From Candidatus Zixiibacteriota bacterium (GTDB lineage: Bacteria; Zixibacteria; MSB-5A5; GN15; PGXB01), in the NCBI GenBank assembly GCA_003641425.1, contig QNAH01000020.1, positions 1 to 14,290 on the forward strand: a stretch of DNA of 14,290 nt, in the 5' to 3' direction. Positions 6,157 through 13,935 of the stretch are shown here, one piece after another. Position 1 is the first letter of the stretch. Each line of letters opens with the position of its first letter. Below the pieces are notes generated by a model that saw only the letters and a list, made by a program, of their open reading frames with translations, was not told where the DNA came from and ran no database searches. Made by a program: the position numbers and the translations under genes.

Positions 6157-7716
6157 TTGAACGCCTTTATGCAAATAATGGATATGGCCGATATAAGTGC
6201 CGACAGCGCCCAAGCGCCGAAGGATGCCGTATCCGGTGCGCCGCAAAAAGAGGGTAACGGAGATTTCGCCGGAATCCTGGGCGGTATATCTATCGCAAAG
6301 GGTGGACTTTCGGATAATAAAAATCTGAAAGATATCGAGGATAACATTCTCCGGAGTATGATTCAATTCGATCCGGAGCTTCTGCCGGGGTTGCAGATCA
6401 ATGAAGGCAATGCCGCGGTCGTGTCGGATGGTATCATGCTCGAGGTCACTCCGGAAGGTGCCGAGGATAATGCCGAAGCGCTGTTAAAATTGCAGGTTAA
6501 CGCGGAAATAGCGGGTAAACAGGCGACGGTCATTTTGGGAAATGACTCCGAAAATAATGACCCCGGGAGCCTGAAAGTAATGTCGAATGCCGGGACCGGC
6601 AAATCGGAGATTTTGATCGATTCCAAGGCTGCTTTAGCCGAAACGGGTGCGGTTTCGAATCCAGTATCCGAGTTTGCCGTTAATATTGATAACACGATTG
6701 GAAATGTTACACCGGACATCACGAATAATGTCGAGACAAATAAATCGGTTAATGCCGGGATCAAAGACAATAATATTAACGCCGCCGACAATAAGACGAT
6801 CGATTTTGCGGTCAACCGAGCCGGTATGGAAGTAAAGAATAATGAAATCGACCCATTGCAGTATGAGGCGGCGAGTAAAATTTTCGAACAGGTCGAAGAC
6901 GACCTGAATATCAGGCAGGTCAGGATATTCCATGATGCGGCAAAGGTTGAGACGATCAATATCGATACCGGGACAGCGAATTTCAATATTAAGGATTCAA
7001 AGAAGACAGACACTGATAAGGTACAAACCGGGGTGCCATTAAAAAATAATGTGACCGATGAATCGGTGGGTGGCACGGAGCGGGTAAAGACTGTTGCCGG
7101 ACCAGAATCAAATAGCGACACCCCGAAAGTCAAGATTGCTGACGACAATGGTAAATTAAATATAAAAGCGAATGTTGCTGACAAGCCGGTTGATTTACAG
7201 CCTGCGAAAGGGGTCAATACCGATTTATCGACATCGACCTCGGCAGAAACAGCCAAAATAGAAACGATGTCGCCTGCGCGTGAGACGACCCCGGTGAAGT
7301 TTGTTGTCCCTGAAAATCTAAGCGCAAAAAAAGTTCAGAGCAGACAGACAGTATTTATAAAGCTCGAACCGGAAAACCTCGGAACGGTCAGACTGACGTT
7401 ATCGTCGAGCGGCCAGAATGTGATGGGACGATTGGTGGTAGATACCCCTATCGCGCAACATGCGGTAGAGTCCAATATCAACCAGCTTCTCGAGGATCTG
7501 GCCGACAAGGGTGTCCGGCTTGATTCATTCCAGGTAATGGTCGGCGGCGGCCAGACGGGTCAACGCCATGCCCACGGAAGCGACTGCGCCGGCGGGAATC
7601 GTCGGTATGGCTGGATGAACGAGCTCGATGGCTATGAAAACGAAAATAATGTGATCACGGGTGTATCGGCCCGGAATCAATATATCAGCTCGTCAGGAAT
7701 AAACTGGCTGGCTTAG
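6157..7716 (+). CDS. fliK: Flagellar hook-length control protein
   Basis: FliK is secreted during hook growth, gauges hook length and switches the export gate to late substrates. The 519-residue protein has a long, low-complexity middle rich in Asn, Asp, Lys and Thr (about 150-370), suited to a ruler. Its C-terminal Flg_hook domain (about 385-470) carries the signature VFIKLEPENLGTVRLTL and the following VESNINQLLEDLADKGV helix. The TTG at 6157 is chosen because TGGAGGA (6146-6152) stands 5 bases before it; the ATG at 6169 would be 17 bases away. The TTG directly follows the previous stop codon, so the genes are coupled. The only cysteine lies in the short tail after the hook domain. The middle region has no similarity I can recognise, as usual for FliK. 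Confidence 0.88.
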   Translation: MNAFMQIMDMADISADSAQAPKDAVSGAPQKEGNGDFAGILGGISIAKGGLSDNKNLKDIEDNILRSMIQFDPELLPGLQINEGNAAVVSDGIMLEVTPEGAEDNAEALLKLQVNAEIAGKQATVILGNDSENNDPGSLKVMSNAGTGKSEILIDSKAALAETGAVSNPVSEFAVNIDNTIGNVTPDITNNVETNKSVNAGIKDNNINAADNKTIDFAVNRAGMEVKNNEIDPLQYEAASKIFEQVEDDLNIRQVRIFHDAAKVETINIDTGTANFNIKDSKKTDTDKVQTGVPLKNNVTDESVGGTERVKTVAGPESNSDTPKVKIADDNGKLNIKANVADKPVDLQPAKGVNTDLSTSTSAETAKIETMSPARETTPVKFVVPENLSAKKVQSRQTVFIKLEPENLGTVRLTLSSSGQNVMGRLVVDTPIAQHAVESNINQLLEDLADKGVRLDSFQVMVGGGQTGQRHAHGSDCAGGNRRYGWMNELDGYENENNVITGVSARNQYISSSGINWLA

Positions 7717-7725
7717 GAGGATATT

Positions 7726-8418
7726 GTGGGAATAATTTCACCAGTAGTGACCGACAGCAACGGCAATCCTGTTGCGACCGGCTCGTCCCAGATTCTGGAC
7801 AAAGATGATTTCATGACGTTATTGGTGGCCCAGATGACCAATCAGAATCCTTTGGAGCCGATGGACAATACGGAGTTTATAGCGGAACTGGCCCAGTTTT
7901 CATCACTGGAACAGATGCAGAATATGAATGCTTTGCTGGAGCAGTCGCTGGAATGGGATTATCTGCAGATGCAAACGGTCAACAATACCAATGCGACCTC
8001 GTTGATCGGCAGGGAAGTCCAGGCGACATTCAGCAATATCTATCTCGATGAAGACAATCTACCGCAGATCAATTATACCAGCGCGGAATATGCCCAAAGC
8101 GTCACTATCGAAATCCTGAACGCCGATGGCGCCGTTGTACGGACTCTGGATATGGAAGATATCGCCGCCGGCGGAAACTCAATTGTCTGGGATGGCAAAG
8201 ATGAAAACGGCGATCGTCTCGAATCCGGTTTCTATACGATTCAGATCAGCGCCGTCAATGGCGAGGGTGAAAGTTTCACACCGTCGACCTATGTTGAAGG
8301 TATCGTGGACGGTGTCGTTTACCGCGACGGTTCGGCCTATCTGCAAATCAATGGTCTGGAGATATCGCTGGCCGAGGTAACCTCGATCCAAGCGGCTAAT
8401 GAGGAAGATGAGGGTTAA
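7726..8418 (+). CDS. flgD: Flagellar hook cap/assembly protein
   Basis: FlgD forms the temporary cap under which hook subunits polymerise and is exported by the flagellar type III system. Of its 230 residues, 26-75 form the conserved N-terminal region, with FMTLLVAQMTNQNPLEPMDN and the following TEFIAELAQFSSLEQM helix. Residues about 115-175 resemble the FlgD Ig-like/FlgD4 domain (VRTLDMEDIAAGGNSIVWDG, then NGDRLESGFYTI), and the rest fits the Tudor-like part. It starts at GTG 7726, 5 bases after AGGAGG (7715-7720), which itself overlaps the fliK stop codon. The length is usual. No cysteine is present, as often seen in exported axial-structure proteins. Confidence 0.94.
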   Translation: MGIISPVVTDSNGNPVATGSSQILDKDDFMTLLVAQMTNQNPLEPMDNTEFIAELAQFSSLEQMQNMNALLEQSLEWDYLQMQTVNNTNATSLIGREVQATFSNIYLDEDNLPQINYTSAEYAQSVTIEILNADGAVVRTLDMEDIAAGGNSIVWDGKDENGDRLESGFYTIQISAVNGEGESFTPSTYVEGIVDGVVYRDGSAYLQINGLEISLAEVTSIQAANEEDEG

Positions 8419-8421
8419 GCA

Positions 8422-8811
8422 ATGAAGGTCACTGATTTCAACCGTGAAGTCAATCTGCTGGAGATTGTCAACAAGAACAAGGCCGATCAAAATCAGTCGG
8501 TCGACAAGAAGGCGGAATCATTCAAGGAAACATTTTCCAAGGAAATAGCTCGAACGAATAATGTCAATTTCTCGAAACATGCACGGCAACGCCTGTTTTC
8601 GAGGGGGATCGAGATGACCGATCAGAAGCTCGATCAGCTTTCACAAGCGATCGACAAAGCCGCCGGAAAGGGCTCGAAAGACACGCTGATTTTGGATGAC
8701 AATGCGGCTTATGTCGCCTCAGTTCCGACGCGGACCATAATCACCGCTTTCAGCCGGACGAATCTTCAGGAGGGCGTTTTTACGTCGATCGACTCGGCGG
8801 TGATCCTTTAG
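8422..8811 (+). CDS. Conserved flagellar-operon protein (TIGR02530 type)
   Basis: This 129-residue soluble protein matches the small family found between flgD and flgE in many clusters and known simply as 'flagellar operon protein'. The recognisable part is residues 48-129: FSKHARQRLFSRGIEM, then a helix, then a beta-rich end with SVPTRTIITAFSR and a closing GVFTSIDSAVIL. The first 45 residues are polar and variable. Its biochemical role is not established in the family; its position suggests help with hook assembly. It begins 3 bases after the flgD stop, with AGGG at 8411-8414 as ribosome binding site. It has no signal peptide or membrane segment. Confidence 0.85.
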   Translation: MKVTDFNREVNLLEIVNKNKADQNQSVDKKAESFKETFSKEIARTNNVNFSKHARQRLFSRGIEMTDQKLDQLSQAIDKAAGKGSKDTLILDDNAAYVASVPTRTIITAFSRTNLQEGVFTSIDSAVIL

Positions 8812-8818
8812 GAGAGAA

Positions 8819-8905
8819 ATGAAAATAAGTAATATAAACAATAATCAGGGCTGGACCCCGTATCGAGACGGGGAGGCCTTGCCTTCAGGTAAGGAGGGTT
8901 TTTAG
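8819..8905 (+). CDS. Possible 28-codon small ORF or leader peptide before flgE
   Basis: ATG at 8819 opens a 28-codon frame ending in TAG at 8903. It has its own ribosome binding site, AGGAGA (8810-8815), overlapping the stop of the previous gene. The stop lies 2 bases before the flgE ATG, and the flgE ribosome binding site lies inside its last codons. The peptide begins MKISNINNNQ and ends PSGKEGF; it has no membrane segment or cysteine and I recognise no family. The fit between neighbours supports translation, either for a tiny protein or to couple flgE translation to upstream ribosomes. Against it, the same bases form strong RNA hairpins that could explain their conservation without a peptide. 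Confidence 0.42.
   Translation: MKISNINNNQGWTPYRDGEALPSGKEGF
8849..8898 (+). promoter_or_regulatory. Competing hairpins covering the flgE ribosome binding site
   Basis: Hairpin A is CCCCGT (8856-8861) paired with ACGGGG (8868-8873) around ATCGAG, with a possible outer stem of GGCT (8849-8852) with GGCC (8875-8878). Hairpin B is CCTTGCC (8877-8883) paired with GGTAAGG (8888-8894) around TTCA. B buries the first half of the flgE ribosome binding site AAGGAGGG (8891-8898). The outer stem of A and hairpin B share bases 8877-8878, so they compete. This could be a translational switch; no known riboswitch class is recognised. Confidence 0.45.
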
Positions 8906-8907
8906 TT

Positions 8908-10875
8908 ATGATGGCATCATTGTTTGCCGGTGTATCTGGGTTGCAGAATCATCAGATACAAATGAATGTGATTGGTAATAACATTGCCAATGTCAACACT
9001 ATCGGTTTCAAAGCCGGGCGTGTCACCTTTCGTGAGGCGCTGGTACAGACCTACAAAGGCGCCGGACGGCCGTCGGAGATATCGGGCGGAACGAATCCGG
9101 TGCAACTCGGTCTGGGCATGAGTGTTTCGACGGTCGATAACCTGTTCCAGCAGGGCGGCCTGGAAACGACCGGTCAAATCACCGACCTGGCGATCCAGGG
9201 TTCGGGATTCTTTGTGCTGTCGGATAATACCGGTCAGTACTTCACACGCGCCGGATCTTTCGGATTTGACGCCAACTCTAACCTGGTTGATCCGTCCACC
9301 GGACTTTTTGTCCAGGGACGTATGGCCGATGCCGACGGCAATATCCCGTCGACAGCGACGGTTGGGAATATCACGATGCCGTTCGGTCAGCAGGACCCGG
9401 CTCAGCCGACGTCGAGTATCACGCTGGGCAATAACCTTAATTCTGTTGCAACCGAATCGAATGCTCATCTTATATCCGCCGGTGCAACCGGTATAACCAC
9501 GGTTTCGAATACACCAACCGTCGATGGAGCGGGTGGAACGCATACGCTGACAATCACCGGAAGCCAGGCGACCAATTCGACATGGGCCGGGACCAATGTC
9601 GGCAACAACGCAAGCGGTACGCCGGGAACGATATTGACGGGCAACATGACCCTGGCCAGCCTGGGTGTCACCGATGTCACCGGATTCACCATTTCCCGTG
9701 ATGGCGGGCTTCAGTCCGATATCGTATCGGTAGCCTCGGTAAATTCCACGGTTAATGATCTGATCAATGCTATCAATCAGATCAGCGGTGTCAAGGCGGA
9801 ACTGGTCGGTGGTGAAATACAGTTGACCCGGACCAAAGCCGGTGCCGACTATAACATTGAATTGTCGGTGTCGCAGCTCAGTGTCGATCCGCTGGGTCTG
9901 AACACGACCGGTAATATCTCCGGTGTGATTTTCGGAATTGCCGACGGTACGACTCAACTGATCGATAACGGAACCGATCACAGCTTTGTCTGTAACGATC
10001 TTTTTGACCCGACCAGCGGCGAAATTCAGCCGCCCATCAGTCTTGATATCGTGACCGATGAAAACACCGGTCTGGCAATCGGTGTCGAAGGTCTGGGCGG
10101 CGGCGGTGTCGAGATCGAGGCGCTGAACGGTCTTCAGGCCGGAACGGCCATTATCGAAACGGATGATACTACGCATGCCATGTCGACAACGGTTTATGAT
10201 TCCCAGGGCGGCAAGCACACCCTGACGATCGAGTTCTTAAAATCGGTCGAAAAGAACGAATGGACATGGTCGGCATCATTTCTGGGCAATGAGGTGATTA
10301 CCGGCGGCGGCAGCGGCACGGTCGAATTCAATCCCGACGGTTCGCTGTTTTCATTCGATTATATCGGCGGCGCAACCTCATTGACTTTCGATCCTAATAA
10401 CGGCGCCGATGTCGTCGATGTTGTAATCGATGCCGGAACGCCGGGACAGTACGACGGTCTGACCGGGTTTGCCTCGGCCCATACCGCGTCGGTCCTTAAC
10501 CAGAACGGTCACGGGCTGGGAATTCTGGACAAGATTTCATTTGACCAGTCCGGTAACATTTTCGGCATTTTCACCAATGGTGTCAGCCGTGTTCTGGCGC
10601 AGATTGTCCTGGCCGATTTTAACAACAATGCCGGATTGATCAAGGCCGGACAGTCGCTTTATCAGACCTCGGCCAACTCGGGTGAGCCGATTGTGGGTGT
10701 TGCCGGAGAGACAATCTCGGGCAAGATCTCATCGGGAGCCCTGGAGTCGTCCTCGGTCGATATTGCGACCGAGTTCACCAATATGATCATCTCTCAGAGA
10801 GGATACCAGGCCAATGCCCGGATTATCACGACATCGGATCAGATGCTTGAGGAACTGGTCAACCTGAAGAGATAA
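8908..10875 (+). CDS. flgE: Flagellar hook protein, enlarged
   Basis: FlgE subunits build the flexible hook joining basal body and filament after export through the flagellar type III channel. In 655 residues the N-terminal rod/hook segment is clear (SLFAGVSGLQNHQIQMNVIG at 4-23, then NNIANVNTIGFKAGR), as is the FlgE/F/G block (69-104, with LAIQGSGFFVL). The C-terminal segment (608-655) has SGALESSSVDIATEFTNMI and QRGYQANARIITTSDQMLEEL. The middle is much larger than in E. coli FlgE (about 400 residues). Residues about 256-322 resemble a flagellin hook-IN motif, and about 414-540 the FlgE D2 domain. It has one cysteine, C362. AAGGAGGG (8891-8898) is 9 bases before the ATG, which favours 8908 over the adjacent ATG at 8911. 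The ribosome binding site can be masked by a hairpin. Confidence 0.93.
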   Translation: MMASLFAGVSGLQNHQIQMNVIGNNIANVNTIGFKAGRVTFREALVQTYKGAGRPSEISGGTNPVQLGLGMSVSTVDNLFQQGGLETTGQITDLAIQGSGFFVLSDNTGQYFTRAGSFGFDANSNLVDPSTGLFVQGRMADADGNIPSTATVGNITMPFGQQDPAQPTSSITLGNNLNSVATESNAHLISAGATGITTVSNTPTVDGAGGTHTLTITGSQATNSTWAGTNVGNNASGTPGTILTGNMTLASLGVTDVTGFTISRDGGLQSDIVSVASVNSTVNDLINAINQISGVKAELVGGEIQLTRTKAGADYNIELSVSQLSVDPLGLNTTGNISGVIFGIADGTTQLIDNGTDHSFVCNDLFDPTSGEIQPPISLDIVTDENTGLAIGVEGLGGGGVEIEALNGLQAGTAIIETDDTTHAMSTTVYDSQGGKHTLTIEFLKSVEKNEWTWSASFLGNEVITGGGSGTVEFNPDGSLFSFDYIGGATSLTFDPNNGADVVDVVIDAGTPGQYDGLTGFASAHTASVLNQNGHGLGILDKISFDQSGNIFGIFTNGVSRVLAQIVLADFNNNAGLIKAGQSLYQTSANSGEPIVGVAGETISGKISSGALESSSVDIATEFTNMIISQRGYQANARIITTSDQMLEELVNLKR

Positions 10876-10889
10876 CGATTGGTAATTAA

Positions 10890-11135
10890 ATGATACGAGT
10901 AACGAAATTAAACAATCAGGAAATCATCATCAACGATGACCTGATCGAGTTTGTCGAGTCGACTCCCGACACCATAATCAGCCTTATCGACGGCAAGAAG
11001 ATTATGGTTCGGGAGACGCCCGATGAAATAATAAAGAGAGTGGCCGTCTTCCGGAAAATGGCATCCACAATCGAATGGAAGGCGAACGCAGAAGAGAATA
11101 AAGACAGAAGGGGGAGAATATCAGATGCCGATTGA
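10890..11135 (+). CDS. flbD: FlbD/SwrD family flagellar protein
   Basis: An 81-residue protein that matches the small FlbD family from its first residue: MIRVTKLNNQEIIINDDLIE, then VESTPDTIISLIDGKKIMVRET and DEIIKRV. In Bacillus subtilis the family member SwrD raises stator function and flagellar power, so a role with the motor is likely but not shown here. In many genomes flbD is followed by motA and motB; here fliL comes directly, so the stator genes must lie elsewhere. It has a weak ribosome binding site, 14 bases after the flgE stop. Its last 11 bases overlap fliL. The family is distinct from the sigma-54 activator also called FlbD in Caulobacter. Confidence 0.86.
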   Translation: MIRVTKLNNQEIIINDDLIEFVESTPDTIISLIDGKKIMVRETPDEIIKRVAVFRKMASTIEWKANAEENKDRRGRISDAD

Positions 11136-11655
11136 TGATAGATTAAATCCAGATGAAACGGTTATGGCCGAAGAAGAGGGCCAGAAGAAGAAATCCGGTA
11201 AGAAGATGTCGTGGTTGATCTATCTGATTATCGCCGTGGCCATGGTCGGCGGAGGGTACTTCGCCGGGGTCAAATTCCTTAAATCATCGGAGACAGCTTC
11301 TGCCGAAAATGAGACACATGAGAAAAAGGCGGGCGATAAAAAACATCACGGCGCCGGCGAGATGTTTATGATGGAAGATATCATCGTCAACCCGTCGGGT
11401 ACCGGTGGTACCAGGTTCCTGTCGGTCTCGATCGGTTTCGAGGTCGGTTCCAAAGAGACTGTCGCCCAGTTCGAAAAACGGGAAGCGGTCATCAAGGATG
11501 CCCTGATTACGATCCTGGGCTCGAAGACAATTGAACAGCTTTCGGACCCGAAAGAAAAAGAGATTACGCGCTATCAGATAAGGAAGCGAGTCGAGCAATT
11601 GATGCATGCCGAGGATCTGGAGGCGGTTTATTTCACCGATTTTATTTTGCAGTAG
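11125..11655 (+). CDS. fliL: Flagellar basal body-associated protein FliL
   Basis: FliL is a single-span membrane protein that encircles or steadies the stator at the motor. The 176 residues contain a charged cytoplasmic N-terminus (1-27, QKKKSGKK), one membrane segment (about 29-51) and a Lys/His-rich linker (52-78). The periplasmic FliL domain follows (80-176), with DIIVNPSGTGGTRFLSVSI and the end RVEQLMHAEDLEAVYFTDFI. The length is typical. The start at 11125 lies within the end of flbD, 9 bases after AAGGGGGAG (11108-11115), so the two genes are translationally coupled. Confidence 0.93.
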   Translation: MPIDDRLNPDETVMAEEEGQKKKSGKKMSWLIYLIIAVAMVGGGYFAGVKFLKSSETASAENETHEKKAGDKKHHGAGEMFMMEDIIVNPSGTGGTRFLSVSIGFEVGSKETVAQFEKREAVIKDALITILGSKTIEQLSDPKEKEITRYQIRKRVEQLMHAEDLEAVYFTDFILQ

Positions 11656-11673
11656 AGGACAGGGAGAAGGACA

Positions 11674-12672
11674 TTGGCTAAGATTCTAACACAGGATGAA
11701 ATCGACGCTCTGCTGACGACCGTGTCGACGGAACAGCAACAGCCCAACCTGACACCGGCGTCAACCAACGGTACAGCGCAGACGATACATGCGTACGATT
11801 TCAAGCATCCCAACCGGGTATCGAAAGACCAGTTGCGGACACTTGAAAACCTGCATGACAATTATGCCGGCCATGTCGGTTCCAGCCTGTCGTCCGTTCT
11901 CAGGACGATGGTCGATGTGGATCTGGTTTCGGTGGATCAGATCAACTATTCAGAGTATATCATGTCCCTGGTGACGCCATCCTGCACGTATACTTTTTCC
12001 GCGAAACCGCTTGAGGGCCTGTGCGTAATGGATTTCAATCCATCGCTGGCTTTTGGCTTCATCGACAGGATATTCGGCGGCGGCGAGAAGATGCTGGAGA
12101 TCGAGCGGGAGCTGAGCGGTATCGAGAAAACGGTTTTGACCCGGATCACAAGGCGGTTGTATGAGGATCTGGAAAAATCCTGGCACAATATCGCCCCTAT
12201 CAAAATCGAAGAAAGAACGCTCGAGACCAATCCGCAATTTGTCCAGGTGGTTCCGGCGGGCGAAACGGTCATTGTTGTTTCACTGCAATTGAAACTGTTT
12301 AGAACGACCGGCCTGTTGACGATCTGTTACCCTTACGTTTCTCTCGAGCCGGTTATAGCCAGACTTTCGGCGCAGAATTGGATCGACGCCACCAAGAAAA
12401 GATCGGATGATTCGGCAACCGATACAAACCGGGAAAATCTTCAGGATATCGGGGTCGATGTTTCGGTTTCGCTGGCGCGGACCAAACTAAAGATGGGAGA
12501 CTTTTTAAATCTTAAGGTCGGGGATGTGATCTCGACCGACACCAAGATAAATTCTCCGGCGGAACTGCTGGTGAACAACAGGAAGAAATATTACTGCCGG
12601 CCGGGCCTGTTTGGAAAACGGCGTGCCGGCCAGATTACCGAGGTATATCCGGTTATCAAGAAGGAGTTATAG
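11674..12672 (+). CDS. fliM: Flagellar motor switch protein FliM
   Basis: FliM forms the C-ring with FliG and FliN and receives phosphorylated CheY to change rotation. The 332 residues begin with the CheY-binding peptide ILTQDEIDALL (4-14). A CheC-like middle domain (about 45-235) includes FIDRIFGGGEK (129-139), and a C-terminal SpoA domain (about 258-330) contains LARTKLKMGDFLNLKVGDV. The start is a TTG at 11674, 7 bases after AGGGAG (11661-11666); the family N-terminus MAKILSQDEIDALL begins at exactly this codon, which settles the choice. Length and order are normal. Confidence 0.96.
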   Translation: MAKILTQDEIDALLTTVSTEQQQPNLTPASTNGTAQTIHAYDFKHPNRVSKDQLRTLENLHDNYAGHVGSSLSSVLRTMVDVDLVSVDQINYSEYIMSLVTPSCTYTFSAKPLEGLCVMDFNPSLAFGFIDRIFGGGEKMLEIERELSGIEKTVLTRITRRLYEDLEKSWHNIAPIKIEERTLETNPQFVQVVPAGETVIVVSLQLKLFRTTGLLTICYPYVSLEPVIARLSAQNWIDATKKRSDDSATDTNRENLQDIGVDVSVSLARTKLKMGDFLNLKVGDVISTDTKINSPAELLVNNRKKYYCRPGLFGKRRAGQITEVYPVIKKEL

Positions 12673-12675
12673 GAC

Positions 12676-13293
12676 ATGGATGAAAAAAATGGGATTGAAA
12701 TGCCCATGAACGGCGATGCATCGGATGACGCTGCCGAAGAACAGAATGTTCAATCCGAAGGAACACCGGAAGGGAAAGCGGATCAGAATCCGGACGTGCA
12801 GTCGGCGGAGTCAATACCAATGCCTGACGGGCAGGGTGATCAGCCGGACGGTGAAGATGAAGCCGCAGATCATGGTTCCCCCGACCTGTTGAGCACCGAA
12901 GAGGTCGATTCCGCCATGCAGAAAGCCGCGGCCGAGACTTTCACGTCGAGCGATGAATCACCGGATCAGAAGCAACCGGCCGTCAAACAGGCTGATTTTC
13001 AACAGCTCTCGGTCGGATCGGAAAAACATGAACCGCGTAATATAAACCTGCTTCTGGACGTCGAGTTACCGATATCGATCGAGCTGGGAAGGACCCGGAT
13101 GCACATTTCCGATATCCTGGCGCTCGGCCCGGGTTCGATAGTGGAGCTTGACAAGCTGGTCGGCGAGCCGGTCGATCTGCTGGTCAACCAGAAAAAGGTG
13201 GCGCGCGGAGAGGTTGTCGTGGTCGAAGAAAATTTCGGATTGCGAATCACGCACCTGGTCTCTCCCGAAGAAAGGTTGAAGAACCTGCAATGA
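12676..13293 (+). CDS. fliN: Flagellar motor switch protein FliN with long acidic N-terminus
   Basis: FliN builds the lower C-ring and docks the export ATPase complex. The conserved SpoA domain occupies about 121-203 of 205 residues (NINLLLDVELPISIELGRTR, then the FliN-typical PGSIVELDKLVGEPVDLLVN and RGEVVVVEENFGLRIT). E. coli FliN has about 137 residues; the extra length is an acidic, probably disordered N-terminus (1-120). Within it LLSTEEVDSAM (71-81) resembles the CheY-binding peptide of FliM. It is not a FliY, since no CheC phosphatase domain is present. AAGGAG (12661-12666) lies 9 bases before the ATG and overlaps the end of fliM. Its stop overlaps fliO as ATGA. Confidence 0.94.
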   Translation: MDEKNGIEMPMNGDASDDAAEEQNVQSEGTPEGKADQNPDVQSAESIPMPDGQGDQPDGEDEAADHGSPDLLSTEEVDSAMQKAAAETFTSSDESPDQKQPAVKQADFQQLSVGSEKHEPRNINLLLDVELPISIELGRTRMHISDILALGPGSIVELDKLVGEPVDLLVNQKKVARGEVVVVEENFGLRITHLVSPEERLKNLQ

Positions 13294-13877
13294 GTCAGAG
13301 AAACAAAAAAATTCTGCTGATTATTCTCATAATAATCATTGTTTCCACGGCCTTGCTGGTGTCGCAGTTCGGTAATGTCTCGGCGGGAGATGCCCTGAAA
13401 CCGGCTGGAGGAGAATCCCCGGCGGCGGACATCAGCGGGCATGTATCACCACTGAACGAATCGGTGTACTGGTCGCTGGCCAAATTGCTGACCGCGCTCA
13501 TGGTGGTGGTGGCCGGGATCTATGGTTTCCTGTATATTCTCAGGCGGATGATGGGAAACAAACTGTCCGGAAACAGGAATCAACAAATAATCGAAGTGCT
13601 CGAGACCACCTATGTCGCCCAGAAGAAATCGGTGTCGCTGATCCGTTACGCCGACAGGGCGGTGTTGGTAGGGGTGGCCGATACGGGCATAAATATTCTG
13701 GCGGAACTGGATGTTGAGCAAACGGCGAAGATTCTGTCGGAATATGCTACGGAAAAACCGTTAACCGGTTTCGCGGGTGTCATGAATGACGCCAAAATCA
13801 AGCTGGCGGGGCTCAACATTGGAAAGTTGAAAAGCGCCCGGCTTGACAGTGACAAGAAAAGGCCGCAAACGGCCTGA
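13290..13877 (+). CDS. fliO: Flagellar export-gate assembly protein FliO
   Basis: FliO is a membrane protein that helps FliP form the export gate. The 195 residues have a very hydrophobic N-terminus (8-25), acting as an anchor or a signal peptide with a possible cut after VSA at 32. A short external stretch and a second membrane segment (about 63-84) follow, then the conserved cytoplasmic FliO domain (98-140) with IEVLETTYVAQKKSVSLIRYAD-like spacing of the 'L....L..kksi.li...d' type. The tail is basic. It starts inside the fliN stop codon (ATGA) and precedes fliP, the usual order. FliO is poorly conserved, so the neighbourhood adds much to the call. Confidence 0.86.
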   Translation: MSQRNKKILLIILIIIIVSTALLVSQFGNVSAGDALKPAGGESPAADISGHVSPLNESVYWSLAKLLTALMVVVAGIYGFLYILRRMMGNKLSGNRNQQIIEVLETTYVAQKKSVSLIRYADRAVLVGVADTGINILAELDVEQTAKILSEYATEKPLTGFAGVMNDAKIKLAGLNIGKLKSARLDSDKKRPQTA

Positions 13878-13902
13878 TGGAAATTTCCGGCAGGATGCCG
13901 GA
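13860..13902 (+). other. Two adjacent hairpins at the fliO-fliP junction
   Basis: AGGCCG (13860-13865) pairs with CGGCCT (13870-13875) around CAAA at the end of fliO. TCCGGCA (13886-13892) pairs with TGCCGGA (13896-13902) around GGA in the gap. Neither is followed by a T run, so they are unlikely to terminate; they could stabilise or mark processing of the message or slightly attenuate before fliP. Confidence 0.35.
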
Positions 13903-13935
13903 TAAATAGGATTTTAAAAAGTTCATAGGATTGAA

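Noticed and set aside
8846..8898. Possible c-di-GMP-I (GEMM) riboswitch before flgE, suggested by CAGGGC followed by ACC
   Set aside because: The GNRA loop and the conserved ACGCAAAGCC-type segment are missing and the space before the ribosome binding site is too short for the class.
8917..10218. A 433-codon open frame on the minus strand opposite flgE
   Set aside because: Its translation is rich in Arg and Gly with no recognisable domain, and it lies entirely antisense to a well-identified hook gene. It follows from the codon bias of flgE.
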